A stretch of 64,000 nt of DNA, taken from the NCBI GenBank assembly GCA_002633005.1, contig NMRA01000025.1:385450-449449 (forward strand). The letters are read 5' to 3'. The position numbers and the translations under genes are program-made. Below the pieces are notes generated by a model. That model was not told the origin of the DNA. It made no database searches and saw only the letters and a program-made list of their open reading frames with translations. Shown one piece after another: positions 11,701 to 20,934 of this stretch (the first letter of the stretch is position 1; each line of letters starts with the position of its first letter). The DNA comes from Phoronis australis. Taxonomy: Eukaryota; Phoronida; Phoronidae.

Positions 11701-14700
11701 TAAAATGAAATTGCCACTAGTGAGCACAGTGTCCATTGGATCCACCTGAAAGTCGTCGTTTGTTGATATCTTGATATAAATACACTTACTAAATTTAGTA
11801 AAGATCCTGCAGTGGGTTATGGGCACAAACGGAGGCACCAAAGTAGTCAGTCACCATCATCAAAGGTCGTCTTCACACTGAGAACACATATGCCAATTTT
11901 CAAATGATTTGGTTGATAAAGGGGTGGACACCAAAAAACAAGATTTGAAAACAGCAAAAAATCAAATGGCCACTAGGTGGTGCAAAATACCTTGATTCCA
12001 TCCAAAAACAAGAAGATACACGTCATCACACCAACAGATGCCTATATTTAAAATTTCATGAAAATCTGTTACGGACCCTTGAAGATACCGAGAAACGTAA
12101 AAACTAAAATTGCCACTAGAAGCACAGCAGTAGTCATACCTGTCCGAAAGTTGTCGTCATCCGTAGTCAACATCATATAAATACATTTGCCAAATTAAGA
12201 AAAGATCATGCGAACAGTTTAGGAGATAGGCGCAACAAAAACAAAACTGCCACTAGGAGGCGCCACAGTAGTCAAAATCGGAAAATCATCGTCAACCATC
12301 CTCTTTATAGTAAGCACATACATGCCAATTTTCACAATCATGCTTTGAGCGGTTTGGTTGATAGAGGGGTGGAAGCAAAAAAAAAAACAGACTCAAAAAC
12401 CGTAAAAATGGTCACTAGGTGGCGCAAACTGCGTCGAATCCATCCGAAAACGGGAAAATAGTATCACCTCATTAATAGGTGCCTCCATACCAAATTCCAT
12501 GAAAATCCGTTCAGGACTTTTGAAGATATAAAGGTAAGCGTAAAATACTAAAATTGCCACTAGGGGGCACACCGGTAGTCGGACCCGTCCGAAAGTTCAC
12601 TCATGCCGTCCTATTCATGAATAGAACATATGTGCCTAATTTCATGAACGTATGTCAAAGGTTTTGGAGACAGAGCAGCGAACGCAGGACGCCGGACGGA
12701 CGGAGATGACAGCATAATGTGTCCACATACAAATATGTGGGTGCATAAAAACAGCAACAGTAGAGGCAGAGTAAACGGAGAGGCTTTTGATGGTAATTCA
12801 CAGCGGTGTCAAGCTGATATTATGAGTTCGACATAGCGTGATCAGATCAAAAACATATAGTTCCCATTGATCTATAGTGTGACCTATTTTGTGACTGTCA
12901 TTCAATTAATTAAATCACAAGCATATGCTTCTGTGTTTGTACTTGATTTAGTAGGAAAGAACGAAATTCCAAGGCCCCTTGAAATGTTCACCTATTTTTC
13001 TTGTACCCAATCAGCATGCTCTGTAAGCAGTGTTCTCCACGACCAGTTTTGACTCGACACGGCAACGAGTTTAAATTTTGCCGCATCGAGTTTGGAGAAT
13101 GTGCGTTGAGTTTGAAAAGTGCCGCGACAAGTTATAACTTTGGCTGGGTTGGCACTTTTGCCCTCAAAATCAAAAATGAGGGTGAATTGGCCAACATCAG
13201 CCATAGTTCCTAACACATATATGACCTAAATTTTGTAATAGAGTGTAAATTATGGCTGAAAAAATCTAAGTGTAATGTTGCTGGTCTTAGTTGATATAAG
13301 CATTCAGGTGATGTTGTGAGTGGCCTGATGAACAGCCGCATTAGTTGATGTAAGCATTCTGGTGATGTTGTGAGTGACCTGATGAACAGCCGCGTTCGTT
13401 GATGTTAGCATTCTGGTGATGTTGTCAGTGGCCTGATGAACAGGCGCATCAGTTGATGTAAGCATTCTGGTGATGTTGTGAGTGGCCTGATGAACAGGCG
13501 CATCAGTTGATGTGACTGGAGCAGGTCGGACAACACATTTTTCCCATGAATAATGCCGATTGAATTAGGAAAACGTGGAGGTATGTATGGTATGTATTGG
13601 TTTCCATGTCAACAAATGTAACCAGGGAACGTGTTGCCATCGAAGATAAAATACGTGACGTAAATTACTTCCAGACTGAAGTGCTTCATGACAAGATGGA
13701 AGTGTTTGGTAGGTGAGAATATTGGACAGCAGTCGTGTACCTTTCTCTTGTCTACAGCAGGGCTTGCAATGACCCATGACAAAAAAGGGCAAATTTTTAC
13801 GGCCCTAAACACACATTTCAATCTAAACCACACCTCAACAGATCGAAAGTAAACATTATTTTCACAAGATGCCCTATTACTGTGCCGTGTTGGCAAAACG
13901 CACTCATCTTAAGCAGTACCTGACATCTATTTCAGCAAAAACAATGAAGGCAATTAGATGCAACAAGAAATATTTTTTAAAATTAAAATAAAGATAATGA
14001 TGAAAAAATTGCAAAGTGAGTAGCAGGAGCTTATTCTCATTTGCTGCAGGGAGACCAGTCCTATAAAATTATTTTCAATTCTTGTAATTACGATACAAAA
14101 TTACAAAAAAATTGAAAATCGATCCATAGATTATCTACAAAGCCTGAAATACATACATACTTAATTCCATCAAACAATTTAATTCCAACGCAAATGGAAA
14201 AAACTCAAGATGAAAACCTGTGGCTCATACCCCAACTGTTAGCATGGAAAAATGAAAGTCAAAAACAACATACTTTAAACTATAGAATGTATCAATCAAG
14301 TTGGCCAAACTTTTCAGTTACAAACAGTAATTACAGGACTTAATTGTTCCTAAGCCACGCTGGTGTAGAAGAAACTATGTGACAAGAAATAACTACCAGG
14401 ACACTGAAAATAGGCTGGCAGAATTTGCAAACAATGGCTTAGACCAATCGGATCATTCAGAATCTGTCACGTGATCACTTCTCTCGAACTGCAAAACTCC
14501 AGTCACAAAATAGAACACGAAAAATGTAAAAATAAATTGAAATACATAAAAGGCAATTTAAAACACATCTGCAGTGACGAAAATAGCACTTTGTATCCCG
14601 TTCGGCGGCACGTAGAAAATCGCACTCAGGCGGTCAGGCCACTGGCAGCCAACGGCAATGGGCGTGCATGGAGGATCAAACAAAAGAATTTCATACATCA

Positions 14701-17004
14701 CTCACATCCCCCGATTCCAATCCAACGAGTAACCGGTTACAGTTGAATTTCGTTTCAGGAAGCGTTGTTATTTCTAGTCTTTCATCATTTTCAGTCAGTC
14801 CTCCGACTCCAACTTAGTCCAAGGCGACTCGACCACGCACTGCGTAATTGTTCCTCTCTCAAAGTTTACAGAGCACAAACCTTGGTTTGTGAAAACATTA
14901 ACCGTTTCTTTTATCCACGAAATATTCAATCTACTCCATACTCCATGCATTTTTGACCGCAGAATCGCACTATTTGTCACCGCAATTTTATACCAAATTC
15001 AGACGCCATTGATGAACTATGCTATCCCAGGCACAGGCACTTGAATTTATCTGTTCCTCGATTGCCACTGATGTCACTCACTACTAAGAAAGCATGTTGT
15101 TTCTTATACATGGTTACGAGTCATCGCGAAATTCGAGCGCCTATGATCTGCAATTACAATGTTCGTGCTTCTGAAACATAAAGAGCAGTTTCCGGTTTTC
15201 GAGTTGTCGGCAACGCCGCAGTAAGAAACCAATTTGCCGCGATAATGTTATGGCAAATCCGATTTTTTTCCGCGGAAATATAATGAAAATATGCGAAGGG
15301 AATAAAAAAACAGAAATCCGCGTTTCCACGGAAAATTTCAAGCCTTGATATAGTATCGATTCAAGTGGCTGTCAAGAGAGCCTGTGGTGGTCTTGCCATT
15401 GCCTACATTCAGAATAGAATTAGCAGTGATTAGAGATAATTTGGATCAATCCCTAAACACATGCTAAAGGTCTTTTAAATACAGGCAAATTTCTTGAAAA
15501 TTATTACAGAATTCGGAAAAGACCAGTGACAGTGGTGAAATTCCAAACTAGCCAATACTCAACTCAAACTATTAGAGGGTTGACCAACTAACACTGTAGA
15601 AAATTTCAGTGTCTCCCGTGGGACATGAACCCAGGTTGCACGTGCGACGACCAGTTTTCTAAACCATAAGGTCAGGAGGCATTTGCCCCTTGGTAAGATG
15701 CTTACAGAGGCTATAACTGGCTGTGCATATCGTCACAACCGAAAGTCACATTTCACAACACTACACCCATTCTGCGGATCAGGCGCACTCCCTGGCTCCC
15801 TGGCTTTTAGATCTCAGCAACGCCCTAGCATCCTGGAATTTGCCATCAGCGACGCTCTCTGTGAGGCCATTACTACCAGCAGGGCTTGGAATGACCAATG
15901 ACAAAAAACACGGAAACATTTACGGCCCAAAACAATGCGCGCTACCCAGCCCTGAAATAGTTGATGATGTGAACCTTTCGCCGACAAAAATAGGGACTAA
16001 AAAATAAGAAAAAAAGGAAGAAAAAAGAAAAAAAAAGTTACCACCATCAGTAGCATGCGTCTGCGTCCTTTTAGCTCGTCCGTCCGCTCCCACCCCTACA
16101 CATTTTTGGCTCCAGAGCCATAGCATTTGTCACCGCGGTTTACAATCACACGAGACCCCATTGAAAATCCCACCACCCTATCCCAGATGCCCCGGCAATG
16201 TTGACAATTTACGTTCCTCCGAAACATAAAGAGCAACTTCCGCTTTTCTAGGTGAACGTCGTCGGCAACGCCGCGGTAAGAAAGCAATTTGCCGCGGAAA
16301 TTTTATATCAAATCCGATCTTTTTTAAGCGGAATTATAATAAAATACGCGGACAGAACATTTGAAAAAAGCAGAAATCCGTGTTTCCGCGGAAAATTCCA
16401 AGCCTTGTACCAGGTTGCCCCTAATCAATGTAGAAAATTTCAGTGTCTCTGGTGGGACTTGAAACCCAGGTTGCACGTGTGACGACCAAGTGCCTAAACC
16501 ATTCGGCCAAGAGGCAATTGCCCCTTGGCAAGCAGCTTAGAGAGGCTTTATCTGACTATACATGTCGTCACAACCGGAAGTCAAGTTTCACAACTCCAAA
16601 CAATGAAAATGAAACTGTTTTGGGTAGAGTTCAGCAACACTACATCCTAGGACCTGAACTTGTACCTCGCTACAAAGCAAGACTTCGCGAGATCACGTGA
16701 AACATTGCCGTGTATTTTAAATAAGAACACATGATTTTGGCAAGATTTAGACGCGAGACAGACAGCTTCTAAACTCTACCCTGAACGCGATTCGTTGGCC
16801 GGGCTAGTTCAACAAGGAGTGTTCACTGAAATTCTGCGCACAATCGGTGATACCATAATAATGCTTTTTAATCAGCCACATCCTCAAAGAATGTATGTAG
16901 CGAATGAACAACATAATCTTCTATTAGAACTAGGATTCAACCTGCGCAAACTCTTCTTCGCCTAAATTTTCAGCATACAAATCTATGTCCACGCCATCCG
17001 CCAT
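2673..17004 (-). CDS. CPSF6: CPSF6 (cleavage factor Im 68-kDa subunit), 3' partial
   Basis: This is the large subunit of cleavage factor Im, which pairs with NUDT21/CPSF5 on UGUA elements in the nucleus and influences poly(A) site choice. Nine coding exons (minus strand): 16942-17004, 10560-10637, 10141-10266, 9509-9612, 5656-5819, 4728-5032, 4314-4403, 2852-2936, 2673-2720. All junctions have GT/AG sites and phases agree throughout. Recognition rests on the start [17 protein letters not shown], the acidic HEDLYDDV motif, an RRM with RNP2 VALYVGNL and WWTTDQDL, the stretch [13 protein letters not shown], and then a long Pro/Gly-rich region with PPPQF and MGPPN repeats. The C-terminal conserved block and RS domain are not in the window. 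Intron 1 is about 6.3 kb and full of repeats. Confidence 0.93.
2852..2936 (-). CDS. CPSF6: CPSF6 exon 8 (Pro/Gly/Arg-rich)
   Basis: This is 85 nt with acceptor TTGCAG and donor GTAAGA. It encodes [17 protein letters not shown] and [10 protein letters not shown], continuing the proline-rich domain, and ends with one base of a codon that is completed by exon 9. Confidence 0.82.
2937..4313. other. CPSF6 intron; nothing else recognised
   Basis: This is the intron between CPSF6 exons 7 and 8. I saw no tandem repeat, inverted repeat or coding motif in it. The short frames on either strand have no family resemblance. Confidence 0.6.
4314..4403 (-). CDS. CPSF6: CPSF6 exon 7 (MGPPN repeats)
   Basis: This is 90 nt, 30 codons, phase 0 at both ends, with acceptor CCACAG and donor GTGAGT. 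It encodes [16 protein letters not shown] followed by further [10 protein letters not shown] units, an internal short tandem repeat in the Pro-rich domain. Its symmetric phase means it could be skipped without frameshift. Confidence 0.85.
4728..5032 (-). CDS. CPSF6: CPSF6 exon 6 (Pro/Gly-rich)
   Basis: This is 305 nt with acceptor TCTGTAG and donor GTGAGT. It begins [18 protein letters not shown] and continues as Pro/Gly-rich sequence with three GGPPPQF-type repeats, ending in PPPGM. Low-complexity Pro-rich sequence in this position is characteristic of CPSF6. Confidence 0.9.
5656..5819 (-). CDS. CPSF6: CPSF6 exon 5 (RRM end)
   Basis: This is 164 nt. The acceptor at 5820-5821 restores the frame to give [18 protein letters not shown], then [17 protein letters not shown] and [13 protein letters not shown]. 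The family has GFALV here, so RNP1 carries Cys at the fourth position. The exon ends with one base of a codon at GTAAGT, which joins in phase to exon 6. Confidence 0.93.
6948..9102. mobile_element. DNA-transposon-like element with GTCGAGCC ends
   Basis: This 2.15-kb unit lies in CPSF6 intron 4. The left end is CAGGGCTCGACGC and the right end ATGTCGAGCCGTG, imperfect inverted repeats resembling hAT-type CAGGG ends. Next to both ends are clusters of GGTCGCATTTTGCGACC-type palindromes (6975-6991 and about 9002-9080), which look like subterminal binding repeats. No 8-bp target duplication is visible, and no transposase motif was found in the interior, so it appears to be a decayed non-autonomous copy. 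Confidence 0.6.
9509..9612 (-). CDS. CPSF6: CPSF6 exon 4 (RRM core)
   Basis: This is 104 nt with acceptor TTTCAG and donor GTGAGT, ending with two bases of a codon. It encodes [15 protein letters not shown] and then [16 protein letters not shown], which align to the RRM of CPSF6, including the [12 protein letters not shown] segment leading into RNP1. Confidence 0.95.
9891..10040. repeat. 40-bp minisatellite, about 3.7 units
   Basis: Units begin at 9891, 9931, 9971 and 10011 with AGGCATGGCTTCAACAGTAG followed by GCCTACACTC. The last unit is shortened. It lies in CPSF6 intron 3, about 100 bp from exon 3. Confidence 0.9.
10141..10266 (-). CDS. CPSF6: CPSF6 exon 3 (Ser-rich linker, RRM start)
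   Basis: This is 126 nt, 42 codons, phase 0 at both ends, with acceptor CTTCTAG and donor GTATGT. A Ser/Asn-rich linker ([11 protein letters not shown]) leads into [15 protein letters not shown], the beta-1 strand and RNP2 of the RRM. Confidence 0.92.
10560..10637 (-). CDS. CPSF6: CPSF6 exon 2 (acidic DLYDDV segment)
   Basis: This is 78 nt, 26 codons, phase 0 at both ends. The acceptor is TTGCAG and the donor GTAAGT. It encodes [20 protein letters not shown], matching the acidic LYDDV stretch that precedes the RRM in CPSF6. Confidence 0.9.
10828..10985 (+). mobile_element. tRNA-derived SINE, copy 1
   Basis: This contains AGTGGCAATAGCCTCTTGGC (A-box side), AGGTTCAAATA (B-box side) and a tail with GAAATTTTCTACATTG. 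It is the same family as the copies at 11141, 15590 and 16424, which preserve the A and B boxes better. It lies in CPSF6 intron 1 and is diverged. Confidence 0.6.
11141..11262 (+). mobile_element. tRNA-derived SINE, copy 2 (truncated)
   Basis: GCAGTTGCCTCTTGGCTGAA and CACGTGCAACCTGGGTTGAA match the family's A-box and B-box regions. The copy loses similarity after the B box, before the ATTTTCTACA tail seen in the others. Confidence 0.6.
11540..12755 (-). repeat. CTAGTGGC-box dispersed repeat, copy B (inverted)
   Basis: Read on the minus strand, this starts at 12755 with TTTTTATGCACCCACA and the GTGGACACATTATGCTGTCA word, then a CGTCCGTCCGGCGTCC stretch and repeated monomers with GCCACCTAGTGAC or CCCCTAGTGGCAATTTT boxes. 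Order and wording match copy A, so both copies share the same 5' end. Confidence 0.75.
13291..13506. repeat. 54-bp minisatellite, 4 units
   Basis: Four consecutive 54-bp units start at 13291, 13345, 13399 and 13453, each beginning TTGATGTAAGCATTCTGGTG (first unit slightly different) and containing CCTGATGAACAG. A fifth unit begins at 13507 but breaks off. It lies in CPSF6 intron 1. Confidence 0.92.
13758..15347. mobile_element. hAT-like element, long copy
   Basis: The left end CAGGGCTTGCAATGACC and right end GAAAATTTCAAGCCTTG are imperfect inverted repeats. The terminal parts (13758-13810 and 14947-15347) match the 528-bp copy at 15880-16407, including TTTACGGCCC near the left end and ATTTGTCACCGC and CGGCAACGCCGC near the right. 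The middle about 1.1 kb is absent from the short copy. I saw no transposase motif, and no clear target duplication. Confidence 0.65.
15590..15738 (-). mobile_element. tRNA-derived SINE, copy 3
   Basis: Read on the minus strand this shows an A-box-like region, GTGCAACCTGGGTTCATGTCC (B-box region, shown here only in part as GGGTTCATGTCC), and the tail GAAATTTTCTACAGTG. It is colinear with the better copy at 16424-16580. Confidence 0.68.
15880..16407. mobile_element. hAT-like MITE, short copy (528 bp)
   Basis: This starts CAGGGCTTGGAATGACC and ends ATTCCAAGCCTTG, with ends that are inverted repeats of about 13 bp. A 6-bp direct repeat, TACCAG, directly abuts both ends (15874-15879 and 16408-16413), compatible with a target duplication though hAT elements normally make 8 bp. 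It is a shorter sister of 13758-15347 and has no coding capacity. Confidence 0.7.
16424..16580 (-). mobile_element. tRNA-derived SINE, copy 4 (best boxes)
   Basis: On the minus strand the A box reads TGGCCGAATGG (complement of 16499-16509) and the B box GGTTTCAAGTCC (complement of 16455-16466), with spacing like a tRNA with a long variable arm (Leu/Ser type). A conserved ATTTTCTACATTG tail follows, which a tRNA gene would not have. The repeated occurrence in four places supports a SINE rather than a functional tRNA. Confidence 0.75.
16942..17004 (-). CDS. CPSF6: CPSF6 exon 1 (start codon)
   Basis: The ATG at 17004-17002 opens 21 codons, [21 protein letters not shown] in outline, ending in phase 0 before a GTTGAA donor. 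The start matches the MADGVD beginning known for CPSF6 orthologues, and the next exon resumes in phase 0 with [13 protein letters not shown]. Confidence 0.92.
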
Positions 17005-17682
17005 CTTTGTTCCATCTACCACTTCCACGATTGGGTACATAACCAAAGATGTTATGCAACATGAAAGATTAGAAACAGAGAAGCAGCTGTAGTTTTTACT
17101 GACTCTGAGATTGAGCTATTATAATTTATTATTTTTTCACCCTATTAAAATTTTGTAGTACACATTATTGATAAAACTTCAAATGCTACTTAAAACAATA
17201 CCAAACATGGTTGCTGTTCAGAGCGCGCTCCCGCGGTAGAATAATAAACTATTCACGCGGCAAAGACGTACAGTCAGCCCCAGACTACCTGCACATGAAA
17301 CAATACAACCACCTCCGATCGGCTCATTTTCCTCGAGTCGCCACTCCGCTCAGCCGGCCGAGGTTTGAAAAACTCACAGAAACTAGAGAGACGTTGAGAT
17401 TACGAAAACAGGCAGAATAGAAGAGAAAGACATGTTTGCCCACGATGAAGATTTTCGGAACGCAGACTGAAGCCCGCGAGCCGGCGGACAAAAATCTGAA
17501 TGATGCGTTTCTCTCTTGTCAAGAATTTTCTACTGAATAGATACATGCATTAGTTAAATATTCCTCGTAGCCTCAATCAACTTCTGAAATCAACAAAAAA
17601 ATTAACGGCATGTTAAATACTTTTTGAAAAGTAAAGTCACCACTACCCTATTCAGTCAAAGTTTACTGACACACGTACGCAA
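17005..17682. promoter_or_regulatory. CPSF6 5' flank (presumed promoter region)
   Basis: This lies immediately upstream of the CPSF6 start codon on the minus strand and must hold its 5' UTR and promoter unless there is an upstream non-coding exon. No TATA box at a convincing position or initiator was identified. A TGGCGGATGGC context surrounds the ATG. Nothing else is recognised. Confidence 0.4.
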
Positions 17683-17700
17683 TACAACAACAACAATTTG

Positions 17701-17741
<41 letters not shown>

Positions 17742-17771
17742 AACTCTGCGATTGGACGCGCAGAGTAAAAA
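17683..17771. repeat. (CAA)n tract with CTCTGCG module
   Basis: A (CAA)n microsatellite at about 17683-17742 ends in ACTCTGCGATTGGACGCGCAGAGT, a hairpin-forming word. The same (inverted) association of TTGTTGTT with ACTCTGCGCG hairpins is seen at 41674-41765, so this is probably the end of the same repeat family. Confidence 0.7.
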
Positions 17772-17825
17772 ATAACAAAACGTTTATTTGAAAACTCATA
17801 GGCCCATTGGCCCACAGCTGCACAG

Positions 17826-18118
17826 CATAATTAATATACAAACAGTATAATCTTGCCTATTCATCAAATACTCATAATTAATATACAAACAGTATAATTC
17901 ATCAAATACTCATAATTAATATACAAACAGTATAATCTTGCCAATTCATCAAATACTCATAATTAATATACAAACAGTATAATTCATCAAATACTCATAA
18001 TTAATATACAAACAGTATAATTCATCAAATACTCATAATTAATATACAAACAGTATAATTCATCAAATACTCATAATTAATATACAAACAGTATAATCTT
18101 GCCAATTCATCAAATACT
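17826..18118. repeat. Minisatellite of 47- and 38-bp units, 7 copies
   Basis: Units start with CATAATTAATATACAAACAG. Lengths run 47-38-47-38-38-38-47 (starts 17826, 17873, 17911, 17958, 17996, 18034, 18072); the long form has a 9-bp insertion containing CTTGCC. Units are otherwise nearly identical, indicating recent expansion. Confidence 0.95.
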
Positions 18119-18656
18119 CATAATTTCGACCCTGTATTTGCCATTGCTTGTTGCCGATGTTGTTCTTAAAACAAGGCCAACATAGAGACGTAAAATCTGA
18201 ACCTAAGAGCGCCTTAATGTTTTTATATATTACTATACATTGTGCCGGTACAGTGTTTCTTCAACCCAACTCAATCATAAGATGATGCGTCGAACACTTC
18301 AATTAAAATTTGCTATTGCAAATACTTGATTAAAAGACAGGCAACCTCGTACTTTTCACATGTTAATTCAGGTTTAATTGAAAATCGTATACCTAAGTCT
18401 TTGCTCAAAAGAAATTAAAAACTTCATTTCATCACCAATACCTTGTTGCAACCAAACACAGCCAAACCCAGACGTGAATAATACATTTTTATTAAGGTAT
18501 ACCAGTTCTTTTGACCTTTCAAATCGTTTTCACGCAGTGATTATGTAACATTGTTTTGGAAGCCTATCGTCATTCATTTTCAACAATTTCAAAACTACCT
18601 AATGGGTTTCCACTTATATGTCACGCACAAATCAAAACGCCCTCAATAACACTTAA

Positions 18657-20654
18657 GAGGCAGTCCATATAAAAACCACTAGATCTTCAAAAATCAGTCT
18701 ATACGTCAAAATTTAAAACAACTTCATTTTTTGTACATGGGTAGGTATCCTAACAAAAACCCAAATGTCAAATTTTGTGCACTCAATGACCCCTAATTTC
18801 GCCGCTTGAGCATGATAACACAAATTGGCACAATTGGGCATATTAGCCGTCTCAAAAATCGCATGTTTTCAGCAACAAAAATGAGTATCATACAAAACAG
18901 ATCAAAAACTATATTTTGGTGGCTGAAATAACCAACGTATACTGTGCATAATTCTGTGTCATTTATTAAAATCTGACAGGTTTGTGCTAGACAGGGGAGA
19001 TAATCCACAGACCACTTTTTGGGGCTAATTTTAGTGGCCATTTTTGTGACCTTCTTACTGCCATAAAACACCTTGTAGCATTGTGTGACGTTTTGAACAT
19101 ACAGTTAAAGAGTTAGTCTTGATGACTGAGCAATAAAAAGTCTTGCCTCACTTTAGTGAAAATTGTCTTGCAAAACTGTCTATTTTCATAGTTTGGAAAT
19201 GACGAGCAGAGTTTACAGACCAAACTTTTAGGCAAGAAGTCTGCTTTAAATAGTAACAGAAACCAAGTCTAAACTCTTTCAAATGAAAACAAGATGTTTT
19301 CCGGGTTTATTACGCGGCTAGCATCAAAACTGAACCCGATAACCTTTGCCCACTGAGGGAGTCAGTTGAGGTTAAGCTTGAGGATATATAAAAATGTATG
19401 TGTAACCCTCTTGTATTCTTTCATTTCTTTTACATTATCAGGTTAATTTAAACACTCTGTAGAACTTTTAAATGGAAATAAATGCCTTTAAGATTAAACG
19501 AGTAAGAATTGATATTTGTAATGACTGGTTTTGAGAGAGGCAAGTGCATTTTAAAAAGACAAAATGGCGGACGATGTCGATGGGCCTTCATGTTCCTTTA
19601 GAGTTTATTCTGCAAACAATCCGATCACAAAAGCTTTGTGCTTTAGTGAGTTACATGTATGTCAAAGACACCACTGAACATTTGAGATACAGGAAATTAC
19701 CTCACAAAGCAAGGCCTGTGAAACAGGACCAGTCGTGGAAGAGTCAGGTAATGCTGGATGTTACCACTCTGCTCCTCTCCTCCTGAACGTAGCAGCCTTG
19801 TCAAATTCTACCGGTATTTCTGTTTCGAGATATGACTTTAGTGAAAGTAAGAATGGAAAACATCTCTGTGATCGCAAGATCGCTCCACTCAAACAACATG
19901 CGAAGTATTTTGTAGCCGAAAGTAATAATATCATAAACTTTCTGGATTTGAAAGAAGCATTATTTTCCAGTGGCCGCGTGAAGGGATGTTATGTGTATGC
20001 ATGTTCAATCAATGCAACAAAGTCTTTTCCAAAATACTCAGTTCCTGGTATAAGAACATTCCCAAATTCCCACTATTCCACCCAAGGAATTCGCGTGTAG
20101 AAATCATTCCATGTGGGTGACGGTAAGTTCTTATAAATACTGAGAAAATGGGAAACCTATTTCTCTAAAACACACTAACATCTATAGACATGGCGGATTT
20201 TCAACACCAAGAGTTAATTAAGGTTGGCACTGTATCTAGTGAAGTGCCTCAACAAAAGTTCCCTTGTACCCAGCAAGGTTACTCGAATTTTTTTTTTTGC
20301 TACAGACGCAGAACTAGGTCAGTTTTGTCTCACAAATTCAAAACGTACAAATTTAAAAATGGATTTTGAAAGTTATGCCATTAATTTATTCAGCCATTTT
20401 CCTTTCAATTCGTATCATTCATTTGTTTTGACCTTACCACACATGCTAGTAAAATGCATTCAAACATGCCTACTTCGACACCCAATTTTGTTTCAAAATG
20501 GAGGTACTGGTCATAAAAAGAAAAATAATGAATGAAAATTTTTAAAAAGTGAAGTTTTTCTACATCTCAACAAACCAAACTCATGTGCTATGATTCAAAA
20601 AAAATGGGATTTTGGGTATAGACTCTACCTGTTGGTTTTTATATGGAGTCACTC
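18657..20654 (+). mobile_element. TTAA-flanked DNA element (2.0 kb)
   Basis: TTAA is present at both sides (18653-18656 and 20655-20658). The ends are inverted repeats: GAGGCAGTCCATATAAAAAC on the left and, reversed, GAGTGACTCCATATAAAAAC on the right (about 18 of 22 match). TTAA target choice is typical of piggyBac and Kolobok-type transposons. The interior has plus-strand coding remnants (19564-20100), described separately. Confidence 0.68.
19564..20100 (+). pseudogene. Remnant ORF inside TTAA element
   Basis: An ATG at 19564 opens MADDVDGPSCSFRVYSAN and runs about 37 codons to a stop. A second frame to 20100 carries RYDFSESKNGKHLCDRKIA then PLKQHAKYFVAESNNI and DLKEAL. The pattern DFSE-x-GK-x-CDRK-x6-K recalls proteins encoded by repeated genes in many invertebrate genomes, but I cannot name the family. 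The two frames do not join, so it is broken or contains an unrecognised intron (GTAATG at 19747 is a weak donor candidate). Confidence 0.4.
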
Positions 20655-20658
20655 TTAA

Positions 20659-20934
20659 TTTCTTGTCTTGATACCTGTACGTAATAACCATTTACAAAAC
20701 GGGGGCTGAACACTTTTTATATTCTTTCTGCGTGTTGTACCCCACAGTTCTGCACCATAAAACAGAATAGGTGCCACCATAGAGTAAAATAGTTTAAATG
20801 CTATTTTTACATTTCTATTTGGTTCCATTTTGTATAAATAAGACTTGACTAAATTGAGGGCTTTTCTCGCCTGTTGGGCTAGTGTTTTGCAACACATCGT
20901 CCAACTCAGCCCGCATTCCTAGGTACTTACATTA
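20659..20934 (-). mobile_element. LINE reverse-transcriptase relic, C-terminal part
   Basis: On the minus strand an open stretch reads LAQQARKALNLVKSYLYKM then FKLFYSMVAPILFYGAELWG. This is the segment that follows the YADD box in many non-LTR retrotransposon reverse transcriptases (the QQARKA...VAPILLYGSE region). A YLG motif lies just upstream in another frame. The matching upstream part is at 26877-27050, beyond the LTR element inserted at 20935. Confidence 0.75.

Noticed and set aside
16424-16580. Functional tRNA gene on the minus strand
   Set aside because: A and B boxes are present, but four copies share an extra non-tRNA tail and no clean cloverleaf was seen; it is a SINE.
17656-17841. 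Minus-strand ORF over the (CAA)n tract
   Set aside because: A valine-repeat artefact of the microsatellite.
17826-18118. CRISPR-like array
   Set aside because: Units are tandem with no unique spacers and the genome is eukaryotic.
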